From Histoplasma ohiense (lineage: Eukaryota; Ascomycota; Eurotiomycetes; Onygenales; Ajellomycetaceae), in NCBI GenBank assembly GCA_017607445.1, contig JAEVHH010000005.1:1245001-1309000 (forward strand): a stretch of 64,000 nucleotides of DNA, in the 5' to 3' direction. The position numbers and the translations under genes were made by a program. Shown piece by piece: positions 43,231 to 54,659 of this stretch (position 1 is the stretch's first letter; each line of letters opens with the position of its first letter). Under the pieces are notes generated by a model that was not told where the DNA came from, searched no databases, and saw nothing but the letters and a program-made list of their open reading frames with translations.

Positions 43231-44100
43231 CTGCTTGCATCTTCTGTTTGAATCTTCAGCTAGTTTTTTGTTTCTTGAGCTCTCATCTGTGTTTTAGAGT
43301 GAGAGCTCATCTTTTCCCTGTTCTTGCCTATCTGCAGATGACACAGTGTTCACACATGTGAGGGGTTTACTCAGAGTGATTGCATTCAGACATTGATTCA
43401 CAAAGTGCTCTGATTTGTCACAGTGTATGCAGACTTCTCTGATGATTCAGTCAGTGGTGTTCTTTTCTGAGACATTGAGAATCCTCAGACAGCTTGCATT
43501 CACATGTGAGACTCAGTTCATTGATTCTGATTCAGAGGCAGAGGGTGCTGCAGAGTGGTTCAGAGTATACATATTTATTCAGCAGAATTCTCTGCAATTT
43601 TGAAATGTATGAAACTGAGACAGATTGTTGTTCAATAGACAAAGATCAGCACAGAATTCACTGTATATTGAGAGCTTCAGACACTCTATACTTTGATTAT
43701 ACAACTGAAAGTTCAAGTTCTTGAACAATATGTTAATTTTGATGATGTCATTCCAGTCTTATCCATCTGCTTCTAGGAGCTTGTGATTGAATTCAGAAAG
43801 ATAAGTTGTCAATGTGACATTCATCTGATAAGTTTGATTAAGCCAGTCTAACACCTTGGCTTGAAGTGTAGAATTGAGAAAGAGGGAGTTGAGTTGTTGA
43901 AAGACTAGCTCTGACATACACTGATGATTCTGACAATGACTCATTCAGAATTGAAATTTTGCTAATACATCATTATTCAATCTGCTATGAATATACCACA
44001 CTTGATTGAATAGCAAGTCTATTGCTCATTCATCAATGTTCAATTTGACATTCACTTTTGACTTCCACACAAGATAGAGTGCTAGATCTTTCTTGTATTT
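43231..44100 (-). pseudogene. gag remnant of A2 (C-terminal part)
   Basis: CCHC knuckle at 43431-43390 (CIHCDKSEHFVNQC). The capsid-like segment 43944-43759 (MSHCQNHQCMSELVFQQLNS) matches the A1 gag. It is interrupted by B2 at 44100; the N-terminal part resumes at 51566. Confidence 0.78.
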
Positions 44101-44368
44101 TGTGAGGTGTAGTGACAGTGTGAAGAGTAACAGTAGAAGATAGTTTATAGTGTAGTGGAGGTAATAGTAATATATTGTAGAGTGTAATATAGTAGTGTAA
44201 CGTAGCGTAATGTAGTTAATCGCTAAGGAAGAAAAGAAAGAGAAAGAAGATGTGCGAAATACATACATCAATATATATATACATATAGAAATAGCAGTAG
44301 TGAGAGTATAATGGAAAGAGATAAGAATAAGCAAAGATAATAAGAAAATAATAAACAAGTGCATTACA
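44101..44368 (-). repeat. 3' LTR of B2
   Basis: 268 bp. It is mutated at its inner right end (AGCAGTAGTGAG, AAGCAAAG), where the 5' LTR keeps AGCGGTAGCGAG and AAGCGAAG. Confidence 0.93.
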
Positions 44369-44727
44369 ATTGCTCCTCTTTTTTATAAGAGCTGCTCTCA
44401 GCAATTGTATAGATTGCTTGCTAGTAGATAATTGCATTCTCATATTGTAAGTTCTGCTTGTTGATAGCAGTATATCAATTGTGTCCTCTAGATAGCTTGT
44501 ATGCGCGTTGTTATTGATTTTCTAATGAGGTGGAATTGGCAGATTCTTTGATTGCCAGAGGTTGTGTGCAGAGAAGCAAAAAGAATTTCTTTTCTTTTGA
44601 AGATTTCTCTTCTTTTTTAACTTGATCATCATCAAAGCTCTTTGCCCCTTCTGCTGTGATTTCTCATTCTCAAAAATTTTTAAATTTTTTATATTGTTGT
44701 TCTCCCTCCCCTCTTTTTTATATTGAA

Positions 44728-45656
44728 ATGGGCTCTCTTGATTATTTCAATTTTAAGTAAGTTGTTCCTTGGGTGCTTATCATGTATTATTGCTGGTGTT
44801 CCTTGTCAGTGGTGTTATTAGTGTGATCATGTGTGCTACTAGCTCATTTCTGTATAGTGTCATTTGCTGTTCACTTGTTATATTGCTCTAGCTCTAATCA
44901 TGTGACACACAACAGTTGAATTCTGTGTGAACATTGTGCCCCCAAGCTGAGAGATGTCAACTTCTGATGTGTGTTGGAGTCAAATGTCTGAAAATGTTGT
45001 GAGGCTTGTGCCTCTGCAGAGAAATTCTGCAAATCTGTGAGTAATTCTCTTTAATTCTTATTTCCTTTTTCTTTTTCTTCAAATTTGCTTTTGAATAGAT
45101 AGTAGTGCTCTTAGCAATGTTGATATACTGATAATAATGCTAGATGTGTGATACGCCTCTTCTGAGGCGCATCATGTGCGGGTGAGTGTTTATCTTTGCA
45201 GAGATGGCAGTTGAAGAGAACATGATCAGTCACAAAAATCATCTTCATCATTTAGTTAAACAATTGAATGCATCTCATCTGATGATGCTGTCTGCTTGAA
45301 GCAGAGCAGAGATGAATGCTCTATGATCTCAGCACTGAATAATGGCTGAGTCTGCAGAGATGCAGATTTTGAAGACTGTGGTTGTGTCTGATTCTTTCAG
45401 AGCAGAGGCATTAGAGAAAGAGAAGGATGTGAAGAAGAATATGAGAATTTTGAGAGTGGTGAGCTCCAGAGGCTCTGTGGTGGAGAGATTGATTGAAAAG
45501 GGATTGATGAAGGAGAAGTTGACTGAAGAGTCAATGAAGAAGATTGTGAAGACATCAGTGACTGCAGCAGTGCTCATAATGTCTGCTTTCTTTGTCAATT
45601 TACCACTGATGTCAGTGGAGCAGAGGGAGAGGGTGCTCTGGATGATGAAGAAGTAA
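44728..45656 (+). pseudogene. antisense Cys-rich cargo gene of B2
   Basis: Same position and strand as in B1 and B3. It starts with ATG 44728 (MGSLDYFNF) and then GTAAGT. The six-Cys motif is 44926-45030 (CEHC, then C, KCCEAC, then FC), followed by AAATCT and a GTGAGT donor. The last open stretch, 45342-45656, encodes a Lys/Glu-rich segment (MAESAEMQILKTVVVSDSF..). A T/C-rich intron-like stretch (45034-45110) ends in TTTTGAATAG. The exact exon chain between motif and last exon cannot be fixed by eye. Stops are TGA. Confidence 0.58.
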
Positions 45657-45935
45657 AAGAAGAAGATGAAGAAAAATATCTTCCTTCATCAGATGTACTG
45701 AAGAATGAGTAGATTGATGAGAGAGAAAAGATGTGAGAAGACAAATGTGTTGTGGAATAGACATTTGTCTATACCTCTGTGCTCAAAATGAATATCTGTA
45801 ATATACAAGTATCAGAAGGAGTATTGAGTGAGGGTGGCAGAGAAGAAGAATGAAAAGAATGATGAAAGAAAGAAGAGAAAGTGAGAGATGAGAGATGAGA
45901 TGAAAGTGAGTGAACTGAGGACTTTTAGACTTTTC

Positions 45936-48900
45936 TTAGAACCTGTTTTCTTTGTTTTTTCCTTGCTTGTATGTTTTATTTTTTGTATTTATTATACCCA
46001 AATTGAATTTTTTCCTTTTTTCTCTTTTCTCTGATAAAATCCTTCTAAAAAGAATGCATTTGATTGAAGTTTGAGTGAGATTTGCACTTCTAGCATTTTT
46101 CAATTTAAGATTTGTGCTTCTGACATCTTTCAACTTGATGTTTGTGCTTTTGGTGTTTGAAAGTATGTTGGTTTTGTATTTGTTGTTCATTTTCTTGTTC
46201 AAGGAAGATTTTGAAGATCTGAGTGTTCAATATGTTTTCTTTCAGTTCTCATATATCACCACTAGAACTCCAACCTGTTCATCTCACAAGATATTCTGAA
46301 GGTTTGTTTTTTCATTGTTGTTTTTCAAGAATTTCTTCAACTTGATATTCTTCTTTGCTGTTGACAAGTTCCAGTCCTGGTTCTGGTAGAGCTCCATTCC
46401 TGTGGTTGTATGGCTTCAATAAAGATATGTGGAATACAGAATGGATGCTTCTATATGAAGATGGCAGTTCTAGTTTGTACACTTGTTTTCCAATGATATC
46501 CAGAATCTTGAAGAGTTCAACATATTTATGATCAAGTTTGCAAACTGGGTGCAGCAATTGGAGATTTTTTGCATTGAGCATGATATAGTCATCTATTTTA
46601 AATTATTGAGGCTTATGTTTTGCATTGTAATAGATTTTCTGTGTTTGTTGCATCTTTTGTAGATTCTCAATGAGCTTATGATGTGTTTCCTCAATATGTT
46701 TCGCGCGGCTAGCAGCATGTATGGCGACTGGTTGTGATGGTTTGCTGACATTAATTTTCAAATCAGGTTGATATCCCATTAAGGCTTCTGTGGGTGCCAT
46801 TTCAGTAGAGATATGTTGAGAGATATTGTAAACAAACTGCACTAGCAGTAGCCAGCATGCCCAGTCATCTTGATGATAGTTGATAAAGCATCAAAGATAA
46901 TGTTTCAAGATTTGATTTTGTCATTTCATTTGACCATCTGTTTGAGAATGAAAGGCTGTTGAAAGTTTCCAGTGTGTGTCTAGCATATAACAAAAGGTGG
47001 ATCAATAATGACTTGTAAACAGCAAACCTTGATTGAATATATGGTTTTTGAGTACTTCATAAATTGTATAGAACTTGGTATAAACAATTTCCACTAGTTC
47101 ATCAGCTGTAATGTTTTTGGTGCAAGGAATATAGATTGTAAACTTGATATATATATCCACAATCACTAAAATTGCATTGTAGATTTGGTGGAGAAATGTA
47201 GAGGCTGGCAAGCCTGTAATAAAATTCATAGTAATGAACTCAAAAGAATTTGATGATAAGAAGATTGTATCCAATTCTTCATATTGTCTGTGCTGTTTTG
47301 GCTTTACTCTTTGACAAATATCACAAGTGGATATATAATCTTTGACATCTCTGACTAGCCCATGTCAATAGTATTTGTTCTGAATGCTGTCTATAAACTT
47401 TTTTATATCAAAGTGACCCCTCTGTGGATCATCATGATTTGCACTGATAATTTCATCAATGAGTGTCTTTTGTTGAGGGACATACATGCAACCATCAGCA
47501 TGCAATATATCATTCTCAGAAATTGTCTATAGCATATTTTCAGCAACAGTCATATTCTTCTCTTTTATCTTCTTTCTTTGCTCAGCAGCAAAAGAATCAA
47601 TCTTCTGTGCTTTACTCAGAAATGAGATGAAGGATTCAGACATTTCTGTGTATGCTGAGTCCTCAAGAATAGCCTTATTGACTGTAATCCAGAGTATATA
47701 TTGCTCAATGTGCAATGGAGGAGAAGAGTTTATGTGAGAGATAGAAAACATTGATGTATGAAGTGCTTTTCACTTATTAAAAGAAGCATTTTGCTCATTA
47801 GAGATCCATGCACAGACTACATCAGAAGAAATATCATTTTGAAAAGAAGTATCAGCTTTTCAGTCTAGTCTAACTTCATGTTTCAGCTTCTATTGCAGAG
47901 TAGATAATATAGTTTGATCATTATAGACCTCACTGTAGTCTGTGCAACAACTGAGCTCATCAGCTGAATTCTTTGATTCAGAGTGATGCAGTAATATAAA
48001 ATCATAAGCAGATAAAGCTTCCACTCATCTGATCTGACATCTGTTCAGTTCCTTAGTTGTCATAAAGTACTGCAGATTGGCATGATCAGATCAGATTTGA
48101 ATTGAATACTGACTTCTCTTCAGATAGTGTCTTCAATTTTTAAATACTGCTACAATAGCCAAAAGTTCTTTATCATGAATATCATAACACATTTCCACAT
48201 CAATCAACTTTCTTGACCAGAAGACAACTGAATGTCAGTGCTCATTATTCTGCAACTGTGACAGAATAGCAGCAACTGCAAAAGTGGACACATCAGATTC
48301 AATCTGAATACACCAAGCTGGGTCAAAATGAGCTAATAGAGAAGCATGTATAAAGTGCAATTTGAGCTCATCAAAAGTGCTTTGAGCATCTTCTGTTCAC
48401 ATAAAAGTGGCTTTTCTTTCCCTCTTCTTGCTTCCTTTTGTAAGTTCAAATAATGGGGCTGCAATAGAGGAGAAAGACTTAATAAATCACTGATAGAAAT
48501 TAGCAAAACTCAAGAAGAATTGAACCTCTTTAATTGATTTAAATGTAGATCATTCCACAATAGTGGAGACTCTGTCTGACTCCATCTCAACATCATTTGT
48601 ATCTATAACAAACCTCAGAAACAAGATCTTGTCCACTTCAAATTCACATTTAGAGAGTTTTGCAAATAGATTCACACACTCAAGACATTCTAGCATCTTA
48701 GTAACATGCACTTTATGTTTCTGCTTTGAATTGAAGAATATGAGAATGTCGTCCAAATAGACAATGCAACATATATCCAACAAATCAGACAAGACATTGT
48801 TAATGTATGCTTGGAATGTCACTGAAGTATTAGCTAGTTCAAATGGCATAACTATATATTCAAAATGTTCATATCTTGTTCTAAAGGCTGTCTTCCAACA

Positions 48901-49900
48901 GTCTTTTGTCACTATAAGTATGTGGTGATAGGCATCTCAAAGGTTCAGCTTAGTGAATACCTTGGCTTTTGAAAGTCTATCAAGTAATTCACTTATTAGA
49001 GATAGAGGGTATCAGTTCTTGATGATGATTTGATTTAATCCTCAATAGTCTACACAAAGACAGAGTCCATCATCTTTTTTGAGAACAAAGAGAATCAGTG
49101 CATCAGCTGGGCTACTGGACAATTGTATCCACTCTTTATCTAATACATTTTTTAAATATTCTCTTAGAGTGGCTAACTCAGTTTCAGAGAGATTGTATAT
49201 CAGTATAAATGGAGATTGTATATCAGATTTGAGATCTATGCAGTGTTTCATCTCTTCTGATCTTTTCACACTTATAGCAGCTTCTTCTGAGAAGATATGC
49301 ATGTATGACATGACATAATTGAATAGACTGATTGATAAGTCTGAATACACAGCTAAGAATACATATGAAGCATGCTTTGAGTCTTTTGAATATTCTGTAG
49401 ATAATACTACAAGCATTTCTACTCTAGCTTCTGTGAGAACTTCAGCTAGAACATTTTGTTCAGAAATAATTTGAGGCTGTTGTTCATCTTCAGAGCTTCT
49501 AAAGAAGAATTGTTCATCTGATCAATCTATAAGAGAATTTGTTTGTCTTAATCAAGGAAATTCTAATACAAGATTGTAGTTCTTCATCTTCATTGCATGG
49601 AAGGAATGAGATGTCTGCTGTGCATTATTCTTGTGATCAGTGACAGTAGTTGCAATGTTATACTCTTCAAAGAAGCACATTATACATCCATCAATCAACT
49701 TAATCATTTTGATTTTGTGGTGAGCAGCTTCTAGATTGTGATCCTTTGTTCAAAATTCATTGACATAGTTCACTTCTGATTCAGAGTCTACTAGTGCAAG
49801 CACTTTTTGCAGACTCTTAGATGTAGTGAGTTCCACTGTGACAGTGAAGCTTAAGATGTTTTTGCATCAACTTTCTGTGCTTATGACTGTCATTGCAAGT
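45936..49900 (-). pseudogene. pol remnant of B2
   Basis: Protease: about 49800-49745 (LALVDSESEVNYVNEF; DSE for DSG). RT: 49416-48550 (YLDD intact in IVYLDDILIF). RNase H: about 48430-47870 (IQIESDVSTFAVAAI). Integrase N-terminal zinc region: about 47750-47380. Core: 47274-46920 (VIVDIYIKF; then FNQGLLFTS where SDRG is usual; then DGQMK where DGQTE is usual, so two of three DDE residues are lost). Chromodomain: about 46390-46230 (KEEYQVEEIL, EYLVR then TGA, TGW). A Lys/Asn-rich tail runs to 45936. Confidence 0.8.
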
Positions 49901-51245
49901 TGAATGATGTGTTTTAAGTGTTTTTTGAGTTCTTCAAGTTCTTCATGTCTTTCACATCAGGTTTCAAGTCAAACTTGGTGTTTTTGGATTTGTCTTTGAG
50001 TCATTTGAAACACAAATTGATGGTATGTTCTGATCACTTGTAATAACAGCAATATTTCAATTGAATGGAGTCATTGAACTTTGTAGTGTCATTTCATCTG
50101 CATTTGTTTTGTGATCTATTATCAGCATTATTTCTGTTGTTAAAGCTTTGAGTGAGGTTTTTGAAATTTGACTTCTCTTTAAGCTTCTTCCATCTCTCTG
50201 ACAGATTCAATTCTGTCATTGCAAGTTTATGTAGAGTGGCATCATAGCTTAACTCTTCCAATTTGGTTGCATATTTGTTGAATTCTCAGTGAATGGAAGG
50301 TAGAACTTTCATATAGAGGTGTGATTTCTGATGGTATTCACTATAAGAATGCCACAGATGCTCTTCAATTGATTGTAAGTGTGAAGCAAATTGTTGAACT
50401 GTCTGATCTTCTTGTTGCTCTGTTTTCCAGTACTGTCTATCAGCATCTCAGAAACTTTTATCTGAATCAGTGACTTGACATTGCATTCAACTAACAAATT
50501 CTTCCCATGATGGCAAAGTTCATATATTATGTGTATGTTGATATCAACATTGTTGCATCTTGACATTGAAATGAGTAATGACTTTGATGATCTTTTGATG
50601 GTTGTGTTTGTTGTAGTAATCAAGATCACTGGCATGGAAAGCAATAGCAGCTGTAACAAAGTTTTCAAATTCTTTCATGTTTTGATCTCAGAACTTTTTC
50701 ACATCTCTCTGAGAAGAGTGACCACTCATGCTGAGATCTTGAAGTTCTAATTGTCAAAGTGATACCTGACTATATCTTCCACTGACAGTAGTCACAGCAC
50801 TTTTCATTAAGATGTTGAGCACTTGTAGTGTGGCTTCTGATGATCTGAGAATATTGATGATGTTATTGTAGTTATCATTCACATTAGTTGCATCTCTACT
50901 GTGGTTCAGATGTGCTTCTAGTGTATTTTGAGTGGCTGGAATTGTTTCATTCAATTCTTGTAGTAAAGTGTCACATCACTGTTGAAGTTCTTGCAATTCT
51001 TTCTCAATCTGTAATTTTTTGATTCTTCTGGCCACAGCTATCTTCTCAGCTTCAATTGCACTGAGATCTTCAGAAGAGATATCCTCTTCTGAACTATGCT
51101 CAGAGTTCAATTTCATAGAGAAAGATGATGCTTATTGCACACTTTCAGTGACAGAAGTGCATGTTTTGCAGTTTTCTTTCATGATGTTTGCTGCTTCAGA
51201 TTCAGCAGTAGCATGAGTATGATGGATGCTGTGGGTAGAGGCCAT
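49900..51245 (-). pseudogene. gag remnant of B2
   Basis: ATG at 51245, only 47 nt inside the 5' LTR. The N-terminal acidic/Ser-rich part (FSMKLNSEHSSEEDISSEDL) runs into a coiled coil (EKIAVARRIKKLQIEKEL). A capsid-like region and a decayed zinc knuckle at about 50055-50010 follow (HTINLC, with one Cys replaced by Tyr). Stops are TGA. Confidence 0.72.
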
Positions 51246-51292
51246 GACTATTACTCAACAGACTGTCTCTCAAAGATTGAGTGATTAGAAAC

Positions 51293-51560
51293 TGTGAGGT
51301 GTAGTGACAGTGTGAAGAGTAACAGTAGAAGATAGTTTATAGTGTAGCAGAGGTAATAGTAATATATTGTAGAGTGTAATATAGTAGTGTAATGTAGTGT
51401 AATGTAGCTAATCGCTAAGGAAGAAAAGAAAGAGAAAGAAGATGTGTGAAATACATACATCAATATATATATACATATAGAAATAGCGGTAGCGAGAGTA
51501 TAATGGAAAGAGGTAAGAATAAGCGAAGATAATAAGGAAATAATAAACGAGTGTATTACA
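51293..51560 (-). repeat. 5' LTR of B2
   Basis: 268 bp; CpG is retained in its outer right 80 bp. Confidence 0.93.
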
Positions 51561-51565
51561 TATTT

Positions 51566-51780
51566 ATCAAGAATTGAGAGCTTCTCTCTTGAGAGCTTTT
51601 CATGAGATGTGGGTGTAGAAGAAACAGTGAACACAGAAGTGCTCATCTCAGTAAGTCATCATTGCAATTCAGTCATCTGTAGCATCTGCTGCTGAAGAAT
51701 GCTTCATAGATCTAAGTTATTGTCCACTGCATTTGAGTGTGATGAATGTTTGTAGAATTGCTTGTAGTTCATTTCAATAT
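51566..51780 (-). pseudogene. gag N-terminus of A2
   Basis: Continuation of the A2 gag to the right of B2 (AAATGAACTACAAGCAATTC near 51780 on the minus strand), matching the A1 gag start at 30612. Broken from the rest by B2. The stretch 51781-52176 is the A2 untranslated leader, which contains several copies of an ACACTCAGAT motif. Confidence 0.75.
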
Positions 51781-52176
51781 CTAAGAACATATAATAATAA
51801 AAAAAAGAAAAGAAATACTTGTAGACACTCAGTTCTCTCACAGACACTATTTACAGTGTTGCAGCACTAAGCTTAATCAAGCTTCTTTGTGAACACTATT
51901 CACAGTGTTACAGTTTGTAGATACTTAGATCTTGTAGAACACAGTTGATTGTGTTTTGAATGCTTAGATATGACAGCTTATATAACTAACAATAAAGACA
52001 CTCAGATCCATGAGAGATCTCTTGTAACAACTAGACACTCAGATCTGTAAATGATGCACTCAGATGTAAGAACTGATAACAACACACTCAGATGTAAGAA
52101 CTGATAACAACACATTCAGATGTAAGAACTAATAACAAGACACTCAGATCTTAAACACAGAAGAATCAATTCATAA

Positions 52177-52710
52177 TATAACAGATGTACTTTGATTAAC
52201 AATTTGATACTATTCTAATTACAGATTACAAATTGATTAAGAAAAGAAAGAGAAAAGAAATCAGAAGAAAAGATTATACAAAGAGAGTTTTTATAGAGAA
52301 AAGTTCAGAGCAGAAGAATATCAGAAGCTGCTTCACAGTGAAACACAGAGCAGAAGAACATTAAGAGGTACATATAAGAATTATTAGAAGCTATACAAAC
52401 ATGAAATGTGGGGCAGAGAAATCATTGAGAGCTATGTGGAAGAATTGTTAGAGACTACATGAGTGTGGAACACAGAGTGAGAGAACATAAGAAGCTATGT
52501 GAAAGAATTGTTAGAGACTACACAAGCACAGAGCACAGAGTGAAAGAATGTTAAGAGCTATATGAAAGAATTGTTAGAAACTATATGAGTGCAGAGCACA
52601 GAGTGAAAGAACATCAAGAGTTACATGAGATCACAACAGCCAGAAATAAGTGAGTGCAGAAGAGAAGTTGATTGTGTAAGTTAATTACTAACAGATGCTA
52701 ACTCATCACA
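52177..52710 (-). repeat. 5' LTR of A2
   Basis: 534 bp, TATAACAGATG..ACTCATCACA, followed by the CATGA duplication. Confidence 0.93.
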
Positions 52711-52866
52711 CATGATCTCTGTCATTGTAAATAGTCTAGTCAATATACAAGCAATGATAGACAGTGATTTCCTTCATTACACTCTTATAGACACTCAGCT
52801 GATTGAGAAGTATAAGCTTCAGTGTATTCTCTTTCTCAAGCTGTGTAAACTCAGTGAATTTGATGA
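52711..52866 (+). pseudogene. protease fragment of A1
   Basis: Reads ISVIVNSLVNIQAMIDSDF and LHYTLIDTQLIEKYKLQC. It is retropepsin-like with DSD in place of DSG, and collinear with the A2 protease at 43230-42941. B3 cuts it at 52866 and it resumes at 60270. Confidence 0.7.
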
Positions 52867-53137
52867 TGTGAAGTGTAGTGACAGTGTGAAGAGTAACAGT
52901 AGAAGATAGTGTATAGCGTAGCGGAGATAATAGTAATATATTGTAGAGTAATATAGTATAGTAGTGTAATGTAGTGTAGTGTAGCTAATCACTAAGGAAG
53001 AAAAGAAAGAGAAAGAAGATGTGCAAAATACATACATCAATATATATATACATATAGAAATAGCAGTAGTGAGAGTATAATGAAAAGAGATAAGAATAAG
53101 CAAAGATAATAAGAAAATAATAAACAAGTGTATTACA
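52867..53137 (-). repeat. 3' LTR of B3
   Basis: 271 bp, TGTGAAGTGTAG..GTGTATTACA. Mutated toward its inner end. Confidence 0.93.
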
Positions 53138-53495
53138 ATTACTTCTCTTTTTTATAAGAGCTGTTCTCAGTGATTGTATAGATTGCTTGCTAGTAGATAA
53201 TTGCATTCTCATATTGTAAGTTCTGCTTGTTGATAGCAGTGTATTGATTGTGTCCTCTAGATAGCTTGTATATGTGTTGTTATCAATTTTCTAATGAGAT
53301 GGAATTGATGGATTCTTTGATTGCTAGAGATTGTGTGCAGAGAAGTAAAAAGAATTTCTTTCTTCTTGAAGATTTCTCTTCTTTTTTAACTTGATCATTA
53401 TCAAAGCTTCTTGTCTTTCTGCTGTGATTTTTCATCTTCTAAAAATTTTTAAATTTTTTATATCATTGTTCTCTCTCCCTCTTTCTTTTATCAAA

Positions 53496-54394
53496 ATGAG
53501 CTTTCTTGATTATCTCAATTTTAAGTAAGTTGTTCCTTGGGCACTTATTGTGTATTATTGTTGGTGTTCCTTGTCAGTGGTATTATTAGTGTGGTCATGT
53601 GTGCCACTAGCTCATTTCCATATAGTGTCATTCACTGTTCACTTGTTATATTGCTCTAGATTTAGCCCTAATCACATGACACACAACAGTCAGATTTCAT
53701 GTGAACATTGTGTCTCTAGACTTGAAGACATCAATTTTTGATGTGTGCTGGAGTCAAATACTCAGAAGTGTTGTGAGGCTTGTGTTTCTGTAGAGAAATT
53801 CTGCAAACTTATGAGTAATTCTCTTTAATTCTTATTTCCTTTTTCTTTTTCTTCAAATTTGCTTTTGAATAGATAGTAGTGCTTTTAGCAATGTTGATAT
53901 ACTGATAATGATGCTAGATGTGTGATACACCTCTTCTGAGGTGCATCATATGTGGGTGAGCATTTATTTTTGCAGAGATGACAGTCAGAGAAAATATGGT
54001 CAACTACAAAAGTCATCTTTGTTGTTTGATAAAATGATTGGACACATCTCATCTGATGATGCTGTCTGCTCAGAGCAGAGCAGAGATGAATGCTCTATAA
54101 TTTCAGTGCTGGGCAGCAGCTGAGTCTGCAGAGGTGCAGGTTTTGAAGACTGTGGTTGTGTCTGATCCTTTCAGAGCAGAGATGTTAGAGGAAGAGGAGA
54201 ATGTGAAGAAGAATATGAGGGTTTTGAAAGTGATGAGATTCAGAGACTCTGTGATGGAGGAGTTGGCTGAGAAGAAGTTGGCTGGGGAGGAGTTGAAGAA
54301 GTTGGTTGAAGAGGAATCAGAGGAGGTTGTGGAGACTCCAGCAGTGAAGGCAGTGGAATATGAGGGGTATGAGCCCCATGGTGTGAAGGTGTGA
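53496..54394 (+). pseudogene. antisense Cys-rich cargo gene of B3
   Basis: Starts ATG 53496 (MSFLDYLNF), then GTAAGT. The best-kept six-Cys motif of the B family is 53700-53804 (CEHCVSRLEDINF, TGA, CVLESNTQKCCEAC, then FC). After ATGAGT (donor G mutated), frames continue to the Glu/Lys-rich last part 54134-54394. The segment 53941-54123 (HISSDDAVCSEQSRDECS) is open here, while B1 has stops. Comparison of the three copies shows that the stops are secondary. Confidence 0.6.
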
Positions 54395-54659
54395 AAGGAG
54401 ATCATGGGGGGAGAGACCTTCCTTCAGTGGGTGTGTCAGTGGGTGGGAGGATTGATGAAGGAGGGTAAAGAGGAGGAAGCAAATGTTCTATGAGAGAGGC
54501 ATTTGCTGATGCCTTTGCACCTGAAATGAAGCCCAGTGCTTAATGAGTACCAGAGGCAGTATAAGAAGGGGGTGGCAGAGGGGAAGTGAGAGGTGGAAGA
54601 TGAGATGAAGATGGGTGGACTGAAGACTTTTAGACTTTCCTTAGAACCCATTTTCTTTG

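Larger units (their letters stand above)
44101..51560 (-). mobile_element. gypsy chromovirus family B, complete copy B2
   Basis: 7460 bp, inserted in the gag of A2 with a perfect TATTT duplication (44096-44100, 51561-51565). The LTRs, 44101-44368 and 51293-51560, are 268 bp each. The polypurine tract on the minus strand is AAAAAAGAGGAGCAAT (44369-44384). Order from the right: 5' LTR, gag, protease, RT, RNase H, integrase, chromodomain, antisense cargo gene, 3' LTR. Confidence 0.94.
39141..52710 (-). mobile_element. gypsy chromovirus family A, copy A2 (contains B2)
   Basis: Minus-oriented complete copy inserted in A1, ten bases from the C insertion, with a perfect CATGA duplication (39136-39140, 52711-52715). 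The 534-bp LTRs are 39141-39674 and 52177-52710. The polypurine tract is GATAGAGGGGGATAA (minus, 39675-39689). B2 splits its gag at 44100/51561. Without B2 it is about 6.1 kb. Confidence 0.93.
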